Source: Gammaproteobacteria bacterium UBA2810
GTDB taxonomy: Bacteria; Pseudomonadota; Gammaproteobacteria; Enterobacterales; Succinivibrionaceae
Direction of reading: 5' to 3'
Length of the DNA stretch: 58,431 nucleotides
Assembly: GCA_002351705.1 (NCBI GenBank)
Contig: DEHC01000009.1
Coordinates: forward strand, 1-58,431
Shown: positions 25,606 through 33,109 of the stretch, piece by piece
How the letters are laid out: each line of letters starts with the position of its first letter
Position numbering within the stretch: the stretch's first letter is position 1
The notes under the pieces: model-generated
What the model was told of the DNA's origin: nothing
What the model saw: the letters and a program-made list of their open reading frames with translations, nothing else
Databases searched by the model: none
Made by a program: the position numbers and the translations under genes

Positions 25606-26525
25606 AGCCTGTGATAGCCGTAATCGGACCGACCGCTGCCGGAAAGACCAGGATTGCGGTCGAGGTCGCGGAGAAGGTCGGGGGCGAGGTGATAAGCGTC
25701 GACTCAGCGCTGATCTACCGCGGGATGGACATCGGCACGGCGAAGCCGGATGATGAGGAGATGAGGGGCATACCCCATCACCTCATCGACATCAGGGATC
25801 CCTGGGAGACCTACTCGGCGGCGGAGTTCTTCCGCGATGCGGAGGAGGCCGCGGCCGGCATCCTCGCGCGCGGCCATGTGCCGGTACTTGCGGGAGGGAC
25901 CATGATGTACATGCGTTCCCTCGCCGAGGGGCTCTCTCCCCTTCCTGAGTCGAATCCCGGCGTCAGGGCAGGCCTTACCTCCTTCATCGAGGAGCACGGC
26001 CTGAAGGCCCTCCATGACAAGCTCGCCGAGGTCGATCCGCAGTCCGCGGCCAGAATCAACGAGAACGATCCGCAGCGCACCATCCGCGCGCTCGAGGTCT
26101 GGGAAATCAGCGGGAGGACCATGACCGAGCTCCTCCGGAAGCCCGGCAGGACATTCCGCTATCCCCTGCTCACTTTCATGACCCTCCCGGACAGAGGCTA
26201 TCTCCGGGAGAAAATCAGGCTGCGCTTCGTCGAGATGCTGAAGAACGGCTTCGAGGACGAGGTGAGGGGGCTCATGGCGACAGGAAAGCTCCGTCCTGAG
26301 ATGCCGAGCATGCGCTCGGTCGGCTACCGGCAGATGTGGCAGTACCTCTCAGGGGAGCTCACGCGCGAGGAGATGATCTTCCGGGCCGTCACGGCCACCT
26401 GCCAGCTCGCGAAGCACCAGACCACTTGGTGCAGGGGCTGGAAGAAGGAGAAGAACGAGATCGATCCGAGGGAGCAGGGGATTTCCGAGAGAATTGCCTC
26501 AGCCTGGCGCAATGCTCCGGAATAA
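25602..26525 (+). CDS. miaA: tRNA dimethylallyltransferase MiaA
   Basis: MiaA transfers a dimethylallyl group to A37 of tRNAs reading U-starting codons, the first step of ms2i6A formation. The 307-residue protein has the P-loop IGPTAAGKT, DSALIYRGMDIGTAKP, HHLIDIRDPWETYSAAEF and AGGTMMYMRSL. The tRNA-binding RSVGYRQMWQYL and the C-terminal LAKHQTTWCRGW motif (usually LAKRQ.TWLR) follow. The start overlaps the mutL stop by four bases, the standard mutL-miaA arrangement. The hfq gene that often follows is not here. Confidence 0.96.
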   Translation: MKPVIAVIGPTAAGKTRIAVEVAEKVGGEVISVDSALIYRGMDIGTAKPDDEEMRGIPHHLIDIRDPWETYSAAEFFRDAEEAAAGILARGHVPVLAGGTMMYMRSLAEGLSPLPESNPGVRAGLTSFIEEHGLKALHDKLAEVDPQSAARINENDPQRTIRALEVWEISGRTMTELLRKPGRTFRYPLLTFMTLPDRGYLREKIRLRFVEMLKNGFEDEVRGLMATGKLRPEMPSMRSVGYRQMWQYLSGELTREEMIFRAVTATCQLAKHQTTWCRGWKKEKNEIDPREQGISERIASAWRNAPE

Positions 26526-26582
26526 CCGGTCTTTGCGCTATACTCATTCATCATTTTTTATTACCGGAAAACGGGTTTACAT

Positions 26583-27254
26583 ATGAAAATTCAGAGCAAG
26601 AGCGTTGTTTCCATTTCCTATGTGCTGAAGGATGACGCGGGGAATGTCCTCGACGAGTCCGCGGGCGAGGATCTTGTCTACATGCACGGTACCGGGAGGC
26701 TCCTGGACAGCCTCGAGCAGAAGCTCGAGGGCCGTGAGGCAGGCGAGAAGCTCAGCGTCAGGCTCACCCCTGAGGAGGCCTACGGCGCGAGGGACGCAGA
26801 CAAGGTCCGCACCGTGAAGCGCGCGCTCTTCGAGGGGCTCGAGCCCGAGGTCGGCTCCGCCTACAGCCTTGAGACCGATCAGGGCATGCAGACCGCCGTT
26901 GTAGTGAAGATCGACGGAGATGACGTAACCATCGACATGAACCATCCGCTTGCCGGCATGAACCTCAACTTCGACATCACCATAGATGAGGTCCGCGAGC
27001 CGACCGCTGAGGAGCTCAAGCACGGCCACGCCCATCCGCACGGCCACTGCGAGGATGACGATGATGATGATGAGTGCTGCTGCCACCACCATCACGACGG
27101 CGATGACGATGACCATGACCACTGCTGTTGCGGGCACCATCACCACGATGACGATGGTGATCATGACCACTGCTGCCATCATCATGACCATGACGATGAC
27201 GATCATGACGGGCATGATCACTGCTGCCATCACCACCATCACGACGGTGAGTGA
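26583..27254 (+). CDS. slyD: FKBP-type peptidyl-prolyl isomerase SlyD with extended metal-binding tail
   Basis: SlyD combines prolyl isomerase, chaperone and nickel-delivery functions for hydrogenase and other metalloenzymes. Residues 1-70 and 125-150 form the FKBP domain (SISYVLKDDAGNVLDES, VYMHGTGRLL, LTPEEAYGARD, MNHPLAGMNLNFDI). The inserted-in-flap chaperone domain lies between them. From about residue 150 the tail consists almost wholly of His, Asp and Cys: 11 Cys in CC, CCC and single clusters, interleaved with runs of up to five His. This is longer and more Cys-rich than the E. coli tail. At the DNA level the tail is a degenerate GAT/CAC repeat and may vary in length between strains. 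ATG 26583 is the start; the gene appears monocistronic. Confidence 0.93.
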   Translation: MKIQSKSVVSISYVLKDDAGNVLDESAGEDLVYMHGTGRLLDSLEQKLEGREAGEKLSVRLTPEEAYGARDADKVRTVKRALFEGLEPEVGSAYSLETDQGMQTAVVVKIDGDDVTIDMNHPLAGMNLNFDITIDEVREPTAEELKHGHAHPHGHCEDDDDDDECCCHHHHDGDDDDHDHCCCGHHHHDDDGDHDHCCHHHDHDDDDHDGHDHCCHHHHHDGE

Positions 27255-27411
27255 CAGCTTTCAGGCCTCCTTTGAATAACCGGAGGCCGTAAGGACAGCC
27301 GCCCGGTGACGGATGCCGGGCATTCTCAGAACCGGACCGGCTGATCCGGACAATGGATAAAGAAACAGCTGACAGCGCAGACTTCACTGCTGCCGGCAAA
27401 GGAGTCCCGGA

Positions 27412-28344
27412 ATGTTCTGCAGCAACTGCGGGGCCTTCATGCCTGACGGCAGCAGCTTCTGCCCCAGGTGCGGCAGCCCCGCCTCTGACATCTTCTCTGA
27501 TCTCAAGACAGCAAAAGCCAGGCCTTCATCTCAGAAGTTCAGTCCCGGTACTCTGCTGTCACCTTCAGGCTGGCTCAGCTTCAGCGGGCACATTAAGAGG
27601 AAGGAGTTCTGGGGCAGGCTCCTGATTCTGATCCTGGGCTTTTTCGTGCTCAGATGTGCAGTTTCACTCCTCGCCGGGGATAAGGGATTTGTCGAGCCGG
27701 GCGCTGCAGCCTGCGTCATCTTCGGTGCGGGTGTCGCCATGCTGTGGTCGCTTTTATCAATATTTACAAGGCGGCTGCATGATATGAACTTAACCGGTCT
27801 GTGGACTGTTTTCCTGATCCTTATACCGCTTGCATTTCCGCTTTTCTGCCTGGTGCTTGGCTTAATTCCCTCATCAGCCACACCGTACAGCCCTCCAAAG
27901 CGTCAGGCTCCGCGCTATTCTTCACGCGGCAGTTATAGTTATCATCGCGGTTATGACGATTCCGAGCGCCGGCGCAGGGAAGAGGAGAGGCGCCGTGAGG
28001 AGGAGGAAGCCAGAATGCGCATGGACGAAAAGGAATACCAGGACTGGCTCATGATGCGAAGACGCCAGGAGGAAGAAGAGAAACGCCGTGAAGAGGAGGA
28101 GCTCCGGGAAGAGGAGAGCCGCCGGGCATATGAGAGACAGAGGGAGGAGGACAGAGAGCGCGAGGAGCGGCAGTGGGAGGAGGACAGGCGCCGCGAGGAA
28201 GAATGGCGGGAGGAACAGAGGCGCGAGCAGGAGAGACGCGATGAGGAGCAGCGCCGTGAAGAGGAACGCCGTATGGAAGAGGAGCGGCAGCGCGAGGAGG
28301 ACAGGCGCAGGGAAGAAGAGAGCCGGAACAGCGGCGGCTGGTGA
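27412..28344 (+). CDS. Zinc ribbon - DUF805 - charged single-helix membrane protein
   Basis: This 310-residue protein has three parts. Residues 1-25 are a zinc ribbon (MFCSNCG...FCPRCGS, CxxC twice). Residues about 50-155 are a DUF805 membrane domain of the YhaH type, with WLSFSGHIKRKEFWGRLL, two hydrophobic segments, RRLHDMNLTGLW and a further helix pair. Residues about 185-305 are an uninterrupted Arg/Glu-rich stretch made of short ERRREEE- and RREEERR-type units. This is expected to form a long single alpha-helix or coiled coil in the cytoplasm. The function of DUF805 is unknown. The zinc ribbon links it in style to the SPFH and tandem zinc-ribbon proteins at 38.8-52.5 kb. ATG 27412 follows an AGGAGTCCCGGA ribosome-binding region. 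Confidence 0.82.
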   Translation: MFCSNCGAFMPDGSSFCPRCGSPASDIFSDLKTAKARPSSQKFSPGTLLSPSGWLSFSGHIKRKEFWGRLLILILGFFVLRCAVSLLAGDKGFVEPGAAACVIFGAGVAMLWSLLSIFTRRLHDMNLTGLWTVFLILIPLAFPLFCLVLGLIPSSATPYSPPKRQAPRYSSRGSYSYHRGYDDSERRRREEERRREEEEARMRMDEKEYQDWLMMRRRQEEEEKRREEEELREEESRRAYERQREEDREREERQWEEDRRREEEWREEQRREQERRDEEQRREEERRMEEERQREEDRRREEESRNSGGW

Positions 28345-28606
28345 GCGGAACGCATGAAATGAAGCCGTTAGTGAGCGGTCACCCTCTTTCAGTTCATAAG
28401 TGACGGGAATCAGAGGGCTTTCCCCCGGGCCGGGACAGATATGTTTCCGGCCCTTATTTTTTTTATTCAGCCGGCTGCCGCCCGGCGAGCGCACGCCCCT
28501 GGGACGATTTCAGAAATGTGTGAATTCTGGGCGTTGCGTCAACAAGTTAAACAGGTCAAGCCGATACAATCACGATGTTTATCCCCCTGCTGAACGGAGG
28601 TGTCTT

Positions 28607-30052
28607 ATGGCTGAAGAACAGGTCAGAGATACAGATATATTTGCTAATCTTAAAGAGGAGGACATCAACTCCAAGAAGGTGGCAAGGTTCACGCTCTTTG
28701 TGTGCCTCATCGCTGCCGTCGCCGGACTGATGTTCGGATTTGACACCGGAGTCATCTCCGGGGCGCTTGCCTTCATACAGAATGATTTCCAGGTGCCCAA
28801 TGACTCGCTGACCCTGGGCTTCATCGTTGGCTCAACTCCTGCGGGCGCCTGCATCGGCGCGCTCTGCGGCGGAATGATCTCGTCAAGGCTCGGCAGAAGG
28901 CGCTCGCTTAAAGTAAGCGCGCTCTTCTTCATTGTCGGTGCTCTGGTCTGCACTCTCGCTTCGGGAGTCGCAGTCATGATCCTCGGCAAGCTGATCCTGG
29001 GACTTGCCATCGGTATCGCATCATTCGTGACTCCGCTCTACCTCTCCGAGGTCGCACCCGAGAACATCCGCGGAAGCATGATTTCGCTCTACCAGCTGAT
29101 GATCACCATCGGCATCGCGGTATCCTATGTCTCCGACCTCGGCTTCGCCCAGATCGAGTCATGGAGAGGCATGTTCGGCGTGACTGTCGTCCCTGCGATT
29201 CTTCTCCTCATCGGCGTGCACTTTGTGCCGGGCTCGCCCAAGTGGCTCATAGCGAAGGGCAAGGACCATGAGGCAATCGAGGTCCTGAAGAAGGTGAGGA
29301 CCAGCGTTGACAAGATCAGGACAGAGGTCTCGAACATCAAGGACACCCTGAAGGTCAAGCATGACGGCTTCGGCCTTTTCAGGGCGAATGCCAACTTCAG
29401 GAAGGTCGTGTTCCTCGGCATCGTGCTGCAGCTCGTGCAGCAGCTGACCGGCATCAACATCGTCATGTACTTCTGCCCGAAGATCATGGAGATGGCCGGG
29501 TTCGGCTCGCACAACGCGCAGATGTGGGCGACGATAGTCATCGGCATCACGAACGTCCTCTCGACCTTCATTGCCATCGCGCTTGTCGACAGGTGGGGCC
29601 GCCGCCCGATCCTCATCACGGGCTTTGCTATCATGGCTGCAGCCATGCTCACCATAGCTGCCTGCATCAGCCTGCATACTGACAACGGAGGGGCCCTCGC
29701 CTATGTCACTGTCGGCGCGGTAATGATCTTCATCGTCGGCTTCGCAGCGTCAGCAGGACCTCTTATCTGGGTGCTCTGCTCCGAGATCCAGCCCCTCAAG
29801 GGAAGGGATTTCGGCATCACCTGCTCGACCGCGTCAAACTGGATCTCGAACGCCATCATCACCACGGTGTTCCCCATCGTGCTCGGTGCGATTGGCAATA
29901 CCGCAACGTTCGTGATGCTCGGCGTCTTCAACTTCGCCTTCATCTTCTTCACCATGATGTATGTCCCCGAGACCAAGGGAATCTCCCTTGAGGGCATCGA
30001 GAAGAACCTCATGGAAGGGAAGAAGCTGAGGAACCTCGGCGACGCATCGTGA
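28607..30052 (+). CDS. Sugar porter family MFS transporter
   Basis: A 481-residue, 12-helix major facilitator of the sugar porter family (GalP/XylE/AraE type), probably a proton-coupled sugar importer. Signatures are GLMFGFDTGVISGAL in helix 1, SRLGRRRSLK after helix 2, SEVAPENIRGSM, PGSPKWL (usually PESPRWL), QLVQQLTGINIVMYF in helix 7, DRWGRRP after helix 8 and VPETKGISLE at the end. The reading frame extends about 70 codons upstream, but ATG 28607 with ACGGAGG 6 bases before it is the start. Substrate cannot be assigned from sequence. The protein carries an unusually long hydrophilic N-terminus (MAEEQVRDTDIFANLKEED). Confidence 0.93.
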   Translation: MAEEQVRDTDIFANLKEEDINSKKVARFTLFVCLIAAVAGLMFGFDTGVISGALAFIQNDFQVPNDSLTLGFIVGSTPAGACIGALCGGMISSRLGRRRSLKVSALFFIVGALVCTLASGVAVMILGKLILGLAIGIASFVTPLYLSEVAPENIRGSMISLYQLMITIGIAVSYVSDLGFAQIESWRGMFGVTVVPAILLLIGVHFVPGSPKWLIAKGKDHEAIEVLKKVRTSVDKIRTEVSNIKDTLKVKHDGFGLFRANANFRKVVFLGIVLQLVQQLTGINIVMYFCPKIMEMAGFGSHNAQMWATIVIGITNVLSTFIAIALVDRWGRRPILITGFAIMAAAMLTIAACISLHTDNGGALAYVTVGAVMIFIVGFAASAGPLIWVLCSEIQPLKGRDFGITCSTASNWISNAIITTVFPIVLGAIGNTATFVMLGVFNFAFIFFTMMYVPETKGISLEGIEKNLMEGKKLRNLGDAS

Positions 30053-30061
30053 TGCATCAGT

Positions 30062-30135
30062 GCCGGAGAGAGTCTCTCCGGCGATGCAAGACAGGCGGCG
30101 GCCTCCGCGGAAGCGGGGACCGCCGCTTTCATTTT
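30062..30135 (+). terminator. Two hairpins downstream of the sugar porter gene
   Basis: GCCGGAGA (30062-30069) pairs with TCTCCGGC (30075-30082). A second stem, GCGGCGG (30095-30101) with CCGCCGC (30120-30126), is followed by TTTCATTTT (30127-30135) and is the better terminator. Confidence 0.65.
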
Positions 30136-30298
30136 CAGGGAAAATCTGGAGGCGGGCATGGCATCACGGAGCCGCCTGCCTGTGCCGGCTGCGGAAAATT
30201 CCCTGCTTGATTTTGCACGGGAAGGCAGCCATATTAACCGTGTACGGCGCACGTGGCATGGACGGGCGCAGACACTTTTTTGATTCAGGGAGAATTTC

Positions 30299-30805
30299 AT
30301 GAAGGATTTCGAGAAGGAGAGCTTTCCGGTCTTCGACATGTTCAACAACGAATGGGCGCTTGCGACGGCAGGCACTCCTGATAAGTTCAACACCTGCACC
30401 ATCTCCTGGGGCAGCCTCGGCTCCATCTGGGGAAACGCGGGAAAGGCAAAGCCCATTGTCACCATCTACATCCATCCGACCCGCTACACCAATGAGTTCC
30501 TCAGAAGCAATGAGCTCTTCACCGTAAGCTTCTTCCCGAAGGAGCACAGGAAGGATCTCGCCATACTCGGCAAGCTCTCCGGAAGGGACGGCGACAAGGT
30601 TGCGAAGACCTCGCTTACCCCGGAGTTCACTGACGGGACTGTCACCTTTAAGGAGGCAACGAGGGTATTCGTCTGCCGCAAGCTCTATGAAGGCCCCATT
30701 CTGAAGGAGAACATCGATCCGGAAATCGTCAGTGAAATCTATCCGGACAGGGACGCTCATGACATTTTCATCGGCGAGATCATGAAAATCATCGACCGTA
30801 AGTGA
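30299..30805 (+). CDS. Flavin reductase-like split-barrel protein
   Basis: A 168-residue protein of the flavin reductase-like/FMN-binding split-barrel fold. The central NTCTISWGSLGSIWGNAGKAKP resembles the flavin-phosphate loop of this superfamily, and VTIYIHPTRYTNEFL with LFTVSFFPKEHRKDL matches the strand-helix pattern of the NADH:flavin reductase group. The C-terminus has an FIGEIMKII strand. It could be a small FMN reductase or an FMN-binding redox protein; no partner oxygenase or rubredoxin is nearby. ATG 30299 is preceded by AGGGAGAAT. Confidence 0.83.
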   Translation: MKDFEKESFPVFDMFNNEWALATAGTPDKFNTCTISWGSLGSIWGNAGKAKPIVTIYIHPTRYTNEFLRSNELFTVSFFPKEHRKDLAILGKLSGRDGDKVAKTSLTPEFTDGTVTFKEATRVFVCRKLYEGPILKENIDPEIVSEIYPDRDAHDIFIGEIMKIIDRK

Positions 30806-30885
30806 CATACTGACTCTGTGCGGCTGCGTGCCCCCGTCAGTTTCAGCGGCCGCTTATCTCAACAGCTCATAAGGAAAATCAGGAT

Positions 30886-31347
30886 ATGGCAGAAGCAGGC
30901 TCATCTCCGGCAAAAAAGACACCGACTATTGTTGATGCGGTTGAAAAGGCTTTCAGCAAAAACGGCATTGTCCTCGCAGACAGCAAAAAAGACGGTGACA
31001 GCGGCATGTTTGCCATCGGCTTCAGCGGATTTTTCGGAGGCAATCTCAGATATGTTGCCGCAGTGAGCAGCAGATCCGAGGCCGGCTACTCTGACTTTCA
31101 CATCAGGACTGCCGGACTCTTCAATGTCCCCGCGGGGAAGGAAGGGCAGGCAGTTAACCTCTGCAACAGCCTCAACCTCTCGCACGACTACGCGAGGTTT
31201 GCCCTGAGCGGCAGCGAGATTGTGATTTCGGCAGACACGTTTGTCAGCAGGGCGACCGCTCCCGATCTCTCGGTCGGCATGGTCATGATGATGAACGATA
31301 TCTGCAGGCAGGTCTATCCGGAGCTTGCGAGCCAGCTTAAGGCCTGA
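30886..31347 (+). CDS. YbjN-like hypothetical protein
   Basis: This 153-residue soluble protein has the alternation of a helix, an antiparallel sheet and a final helix seen in the YbjN/type III chaperone-like fold. Visible pieces are VEKAFSKNGIVL, then strands around LRYVAAVSSR and FHIRTAGLFNVP, the helix VNLCNSLNLSHDYARFAL, a strand EIVISADTFV and a C-terminal helix. The assignment rests on pattern memory and could be wrong. ATG 30886 is preceded by AAGGA. No functional context is visible. Confidence 0.55.
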   Translation: MAEAGSSPAKKTPTIVDAVEKAFSKNGIVLADSKKDGDSGMFAIGFSGFFGGNLRYVAAVSSRSEAGYSDFHIRTAGLFNVPAGKEGQAVNLCNSLNLSHDYARFALSGSEIVISADTFVSRATAPDLSVGMVMMMNDICRQVYPELASQLKA

Positions 31348-31502
31348 TTCTTCTGTCCGGGGCTCTTTCATGCATGGCCACGTTTTTTTTCAGGACCTCT
31401 GTCGCAGACATTGAGGCGTGAAAATGGCAAAGCAATTCTTCAGTCAATAAACATATGCCTCATATTACTGAGTCAAAAGACAGACTGCACTGCTGCGCCA
31501 TT

Positions 31503-31538
31503 TCAACTTACACTTTAACTTACTCCTTAACTTACTCC
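31503..31538 (+). repeat. Three tandem 12-bp repeats
   Basis: TCAACTTACACT (31503-31514), TTAACTTACTCC (31515-31526) and TTAACTTACTCC (31527-31538) lie head to tail, the last two identical. They end 24 bases before the ATG of the LRAT-fold gene, within its leader region. Confidence 0.85.
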
Positions 31539-31561
31539 TTGTGTACCAGTTCAGAGGTTCC

Positions 31562-32149
31562 ATGAATTCCCTATACGATGTACTGAAAGCCGTCCTGAAA
31601 AAAATAGATCGCAGCAGGGGATGTCCTGAGGCGCAGCAGCGCGGTCATGGCCAGACGGCTGACGGCACAGGAGCAGACCGTCCCGAACATGGTTCTGAAT
31701 CACTTAAATCAGACAGCAGTACTGCGTCTGAGCCTGTCCTTGTCAGGCCTGTTCCGGGCTCTGTTGTCTACTGCGATCTTGCCTTCGGCTTTGCCGAGCA
31801 TTCCGGGATCTATATTGGTGATAATCAGATAGTTGCCCTCGAGCATGACGGCAGGATTGTCTCCCGCTCGCCGGAGGGGTTCATGGAAGGCACCCCCGCG
31901 ACGCGCATCTATGTATCCTGCCGCGCTGGACGTGCTGTCGGAAGCGGGAAAGCTGCCGAAAGGGCTAGAAAGATGATCGGGTCCCGCAGGGACTACAACG
32001 TTCTGAGTGACAACTGCCATCAGTTCTGCGCCGGCTGTCTGCTCGGGAATTTCGAGAATTCCATAAATTTCCTCTCTATGCTGCAGATGGAGTGCAGAAT
32101 GGTTCTCGGAGCAGACTCCTGGGGAGTGTGGGATCTCGGGCATCGCTGA
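31562..32149 (+). CDS. LRAT-domain (NlpC/P60-like) protein
   Basis: The C-terminal half of this 195-residue protein resembles the lecithin:retinol acyltransferase-type branch of the NlpC/P60 thiol hydrolase superfamily. The first His lies in AEHSGIYIGDNQIVALEHDG, where both H residues match the family's H...IYxG....eH pattern. The catalytic Cys lies in SDNCHQFCAGCLLG (usually xNCEHF). Residues about 15-65 are low-complexity and probably disordered. No signal peptide is seen. Bacterial members are poorly characterised; phospholipase, acyltransferase or thioesterase activity is possible. The frame opens at GTG 31541, but ATG 31562, with AGAGG 5 bases before it, is the better start. Confidence 0.75.
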   Translation: MNSLYDVLKAVLKKIDRSRGCPEAQQRGHGQTADGTGADRPEHGSESLKSDSSTASEPVLVRPVPGSVVYCDLAFGFAEHSGIYIGDNQIVALEHDGRIVSRSPEGFMEGTPATRIYVSCRAGRAVGSGKAAERARKMIGSRRDYNVLSDNCHQFCAGCLLGNFENSINFLSMLQMECRMVLGADSWGVWDLGHR

Positions 32150-32222
32150 CTCGCTCTTCTGCAGGCTGGTCAGCAGCCTGTTATCAGAATTAATCGTATT
32201 TCTTATCTGTGCACTCATTAAA

Positions 32223-32305
32223 ATTTGGTGGAAAACGGCAAAATAGTCTGAAAATATTTGGTGGAAAACGGCAGAAAAGCCGGACAGATTCGGTGGCAGA
32301 CGGCC
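32223..32305 (+). repeat. Three interspersed 18-bp repeats
   Basis: ATTTGGTGGAAAACGGCA occurs exactly at 32223-32240 and 32256-32273 (period 33). A degenerate third copy, ATTCGGTGGCAGACGGCC, is at 32288-32305 (period 32). They lie between the LRAT-fold gene and the DUF4143 remnant. Three diverging copies with 14-15 base spacers do not make a CRISPR array. Confidence 0.85.
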
Positions 32306-32875
32306 TCCTTTGAGCCCGTGGCTGTCATCCCCGGAGTGAGGCCCGGGCGTATTGAGCGTCTCATCCGTCTGATGCATGATTCAATGGCAGTTAATGCAGC
32401 TTACAGCTCTGAAGATCCTGGCGCCGGTCTGGCACTCACTAGTAATCCTTCACGCTTCAGGCTGCTTGCCGGTGATACAGGTCTCTTCTCCACGCTTGCA
32501 TTCAGGGATAAGGGAGTGGCGGAAAAACCAATCTACAGCGGAATTTTTAATGACAGGATGAACACCGCTATGGGCTTTGTCTACAAGAACGCCGCAGCAC
32601 AGATGCTGAGGTCATCAGGAAGGAGCCTTTTCTTCCACACAATACCGCACAGCGGCGGTAAGAAGCATTACAGCACGGACTTCATAATTTCTGATTCTGA
32701 CGGCATTTCACCGGTTGAGATGAGAATGTCAGGCTACCGCGCTCATGCCTCTCTCGATGCGTTCTGCCGGAAATTCAGGGGAAGGATCAGGAACCGCTGC
32801 ATCATCTCCGCAAGGGATCTGAGAGAGGAAGACGGCATCATCTTCATTTCTGTATACATGACTATGTTCCTCTGA
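32258..32875 (+). pseudogene. 3' remnant of a DUF4143-type AAA ATPase gene
   Basis: The open frame encodes 205 residues. From about residue 45 it matches only the C-terminal DUF4143 part of the AAA_14/DUF4143 ATPases common in gut anaerobes. The matching order is VNAAYSSEDPGAG, RFRLLAGDTGLFSTL (usually LFKLFLnDvGLL), GFVYKNAAAQML, FFHTIPHSGGKKHYSTDFII, SPVEMRMSG (usually PIEVKSG), RNRCIISARDL and a final YMTMFL. The roughly 230-residue N-terminal half with Walker A and B is missing. The nuclease-like lysine of PIEVKSG is replaced (VEMRMSG). The first 40 residues overlap the 18-bp repeats and look unrelated. It is therefore a deletion remnant, though a translated short protein cannot be excluded. 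Confidence 0.72.
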
Positions 32876-33109
32876 CGCAGTGAGATCTGGGCGCGCGAGC
32901 GGCCGGAGATGTCCTGCTATGACATCTGCCGCGTCATCATAATTTGATCACGGCACCTCCCGCGGCTATCATATCCGTTAAAGCATGTCATTCGCTGCCG
33001 CGGAAAAGCGGCAGTGCAGGACTGCTTTTTAACAGTGCCGGAGGCCTGAGCCTTCTGGCAGTGAGGCTTCTCCCCGCAGCATGCTGCAAACAGACAGACG
33101 AAAGCTCAT
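32876..33109. other. Intergenic region upstream of the helicase gene
   Basis: 234 bases between the DUF4143 remnant and the DUF4011 helicase gene. I see no convincing promoter hexamer pair, terminator or RNA gene. The ribosome-binding site before ATG 33110 is weak. Confidence 0.4.

Noticed and set aside
26577..27242. 221-residue minus-strand frame rich in Val/Met/Ile opposite the slyD tail
   Set aside because: It is the complement of GAT/CAC repeats encoding the SlyD His/Asp tail and only mimics a membrane protein.
27922..28494. 190-residue Leu/Ala/Pro-rich minus-strand frame opposite the charged helix
   Set aside because: Complement of the Arg/Glu repeats of the DUF805 fusion; no ribosome-binding site.
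32223..32305. Possible CRISPR array
   Set aside because: Only three repeats, the last degenerate, with 14-15 base spacers and no cas genes in the window.
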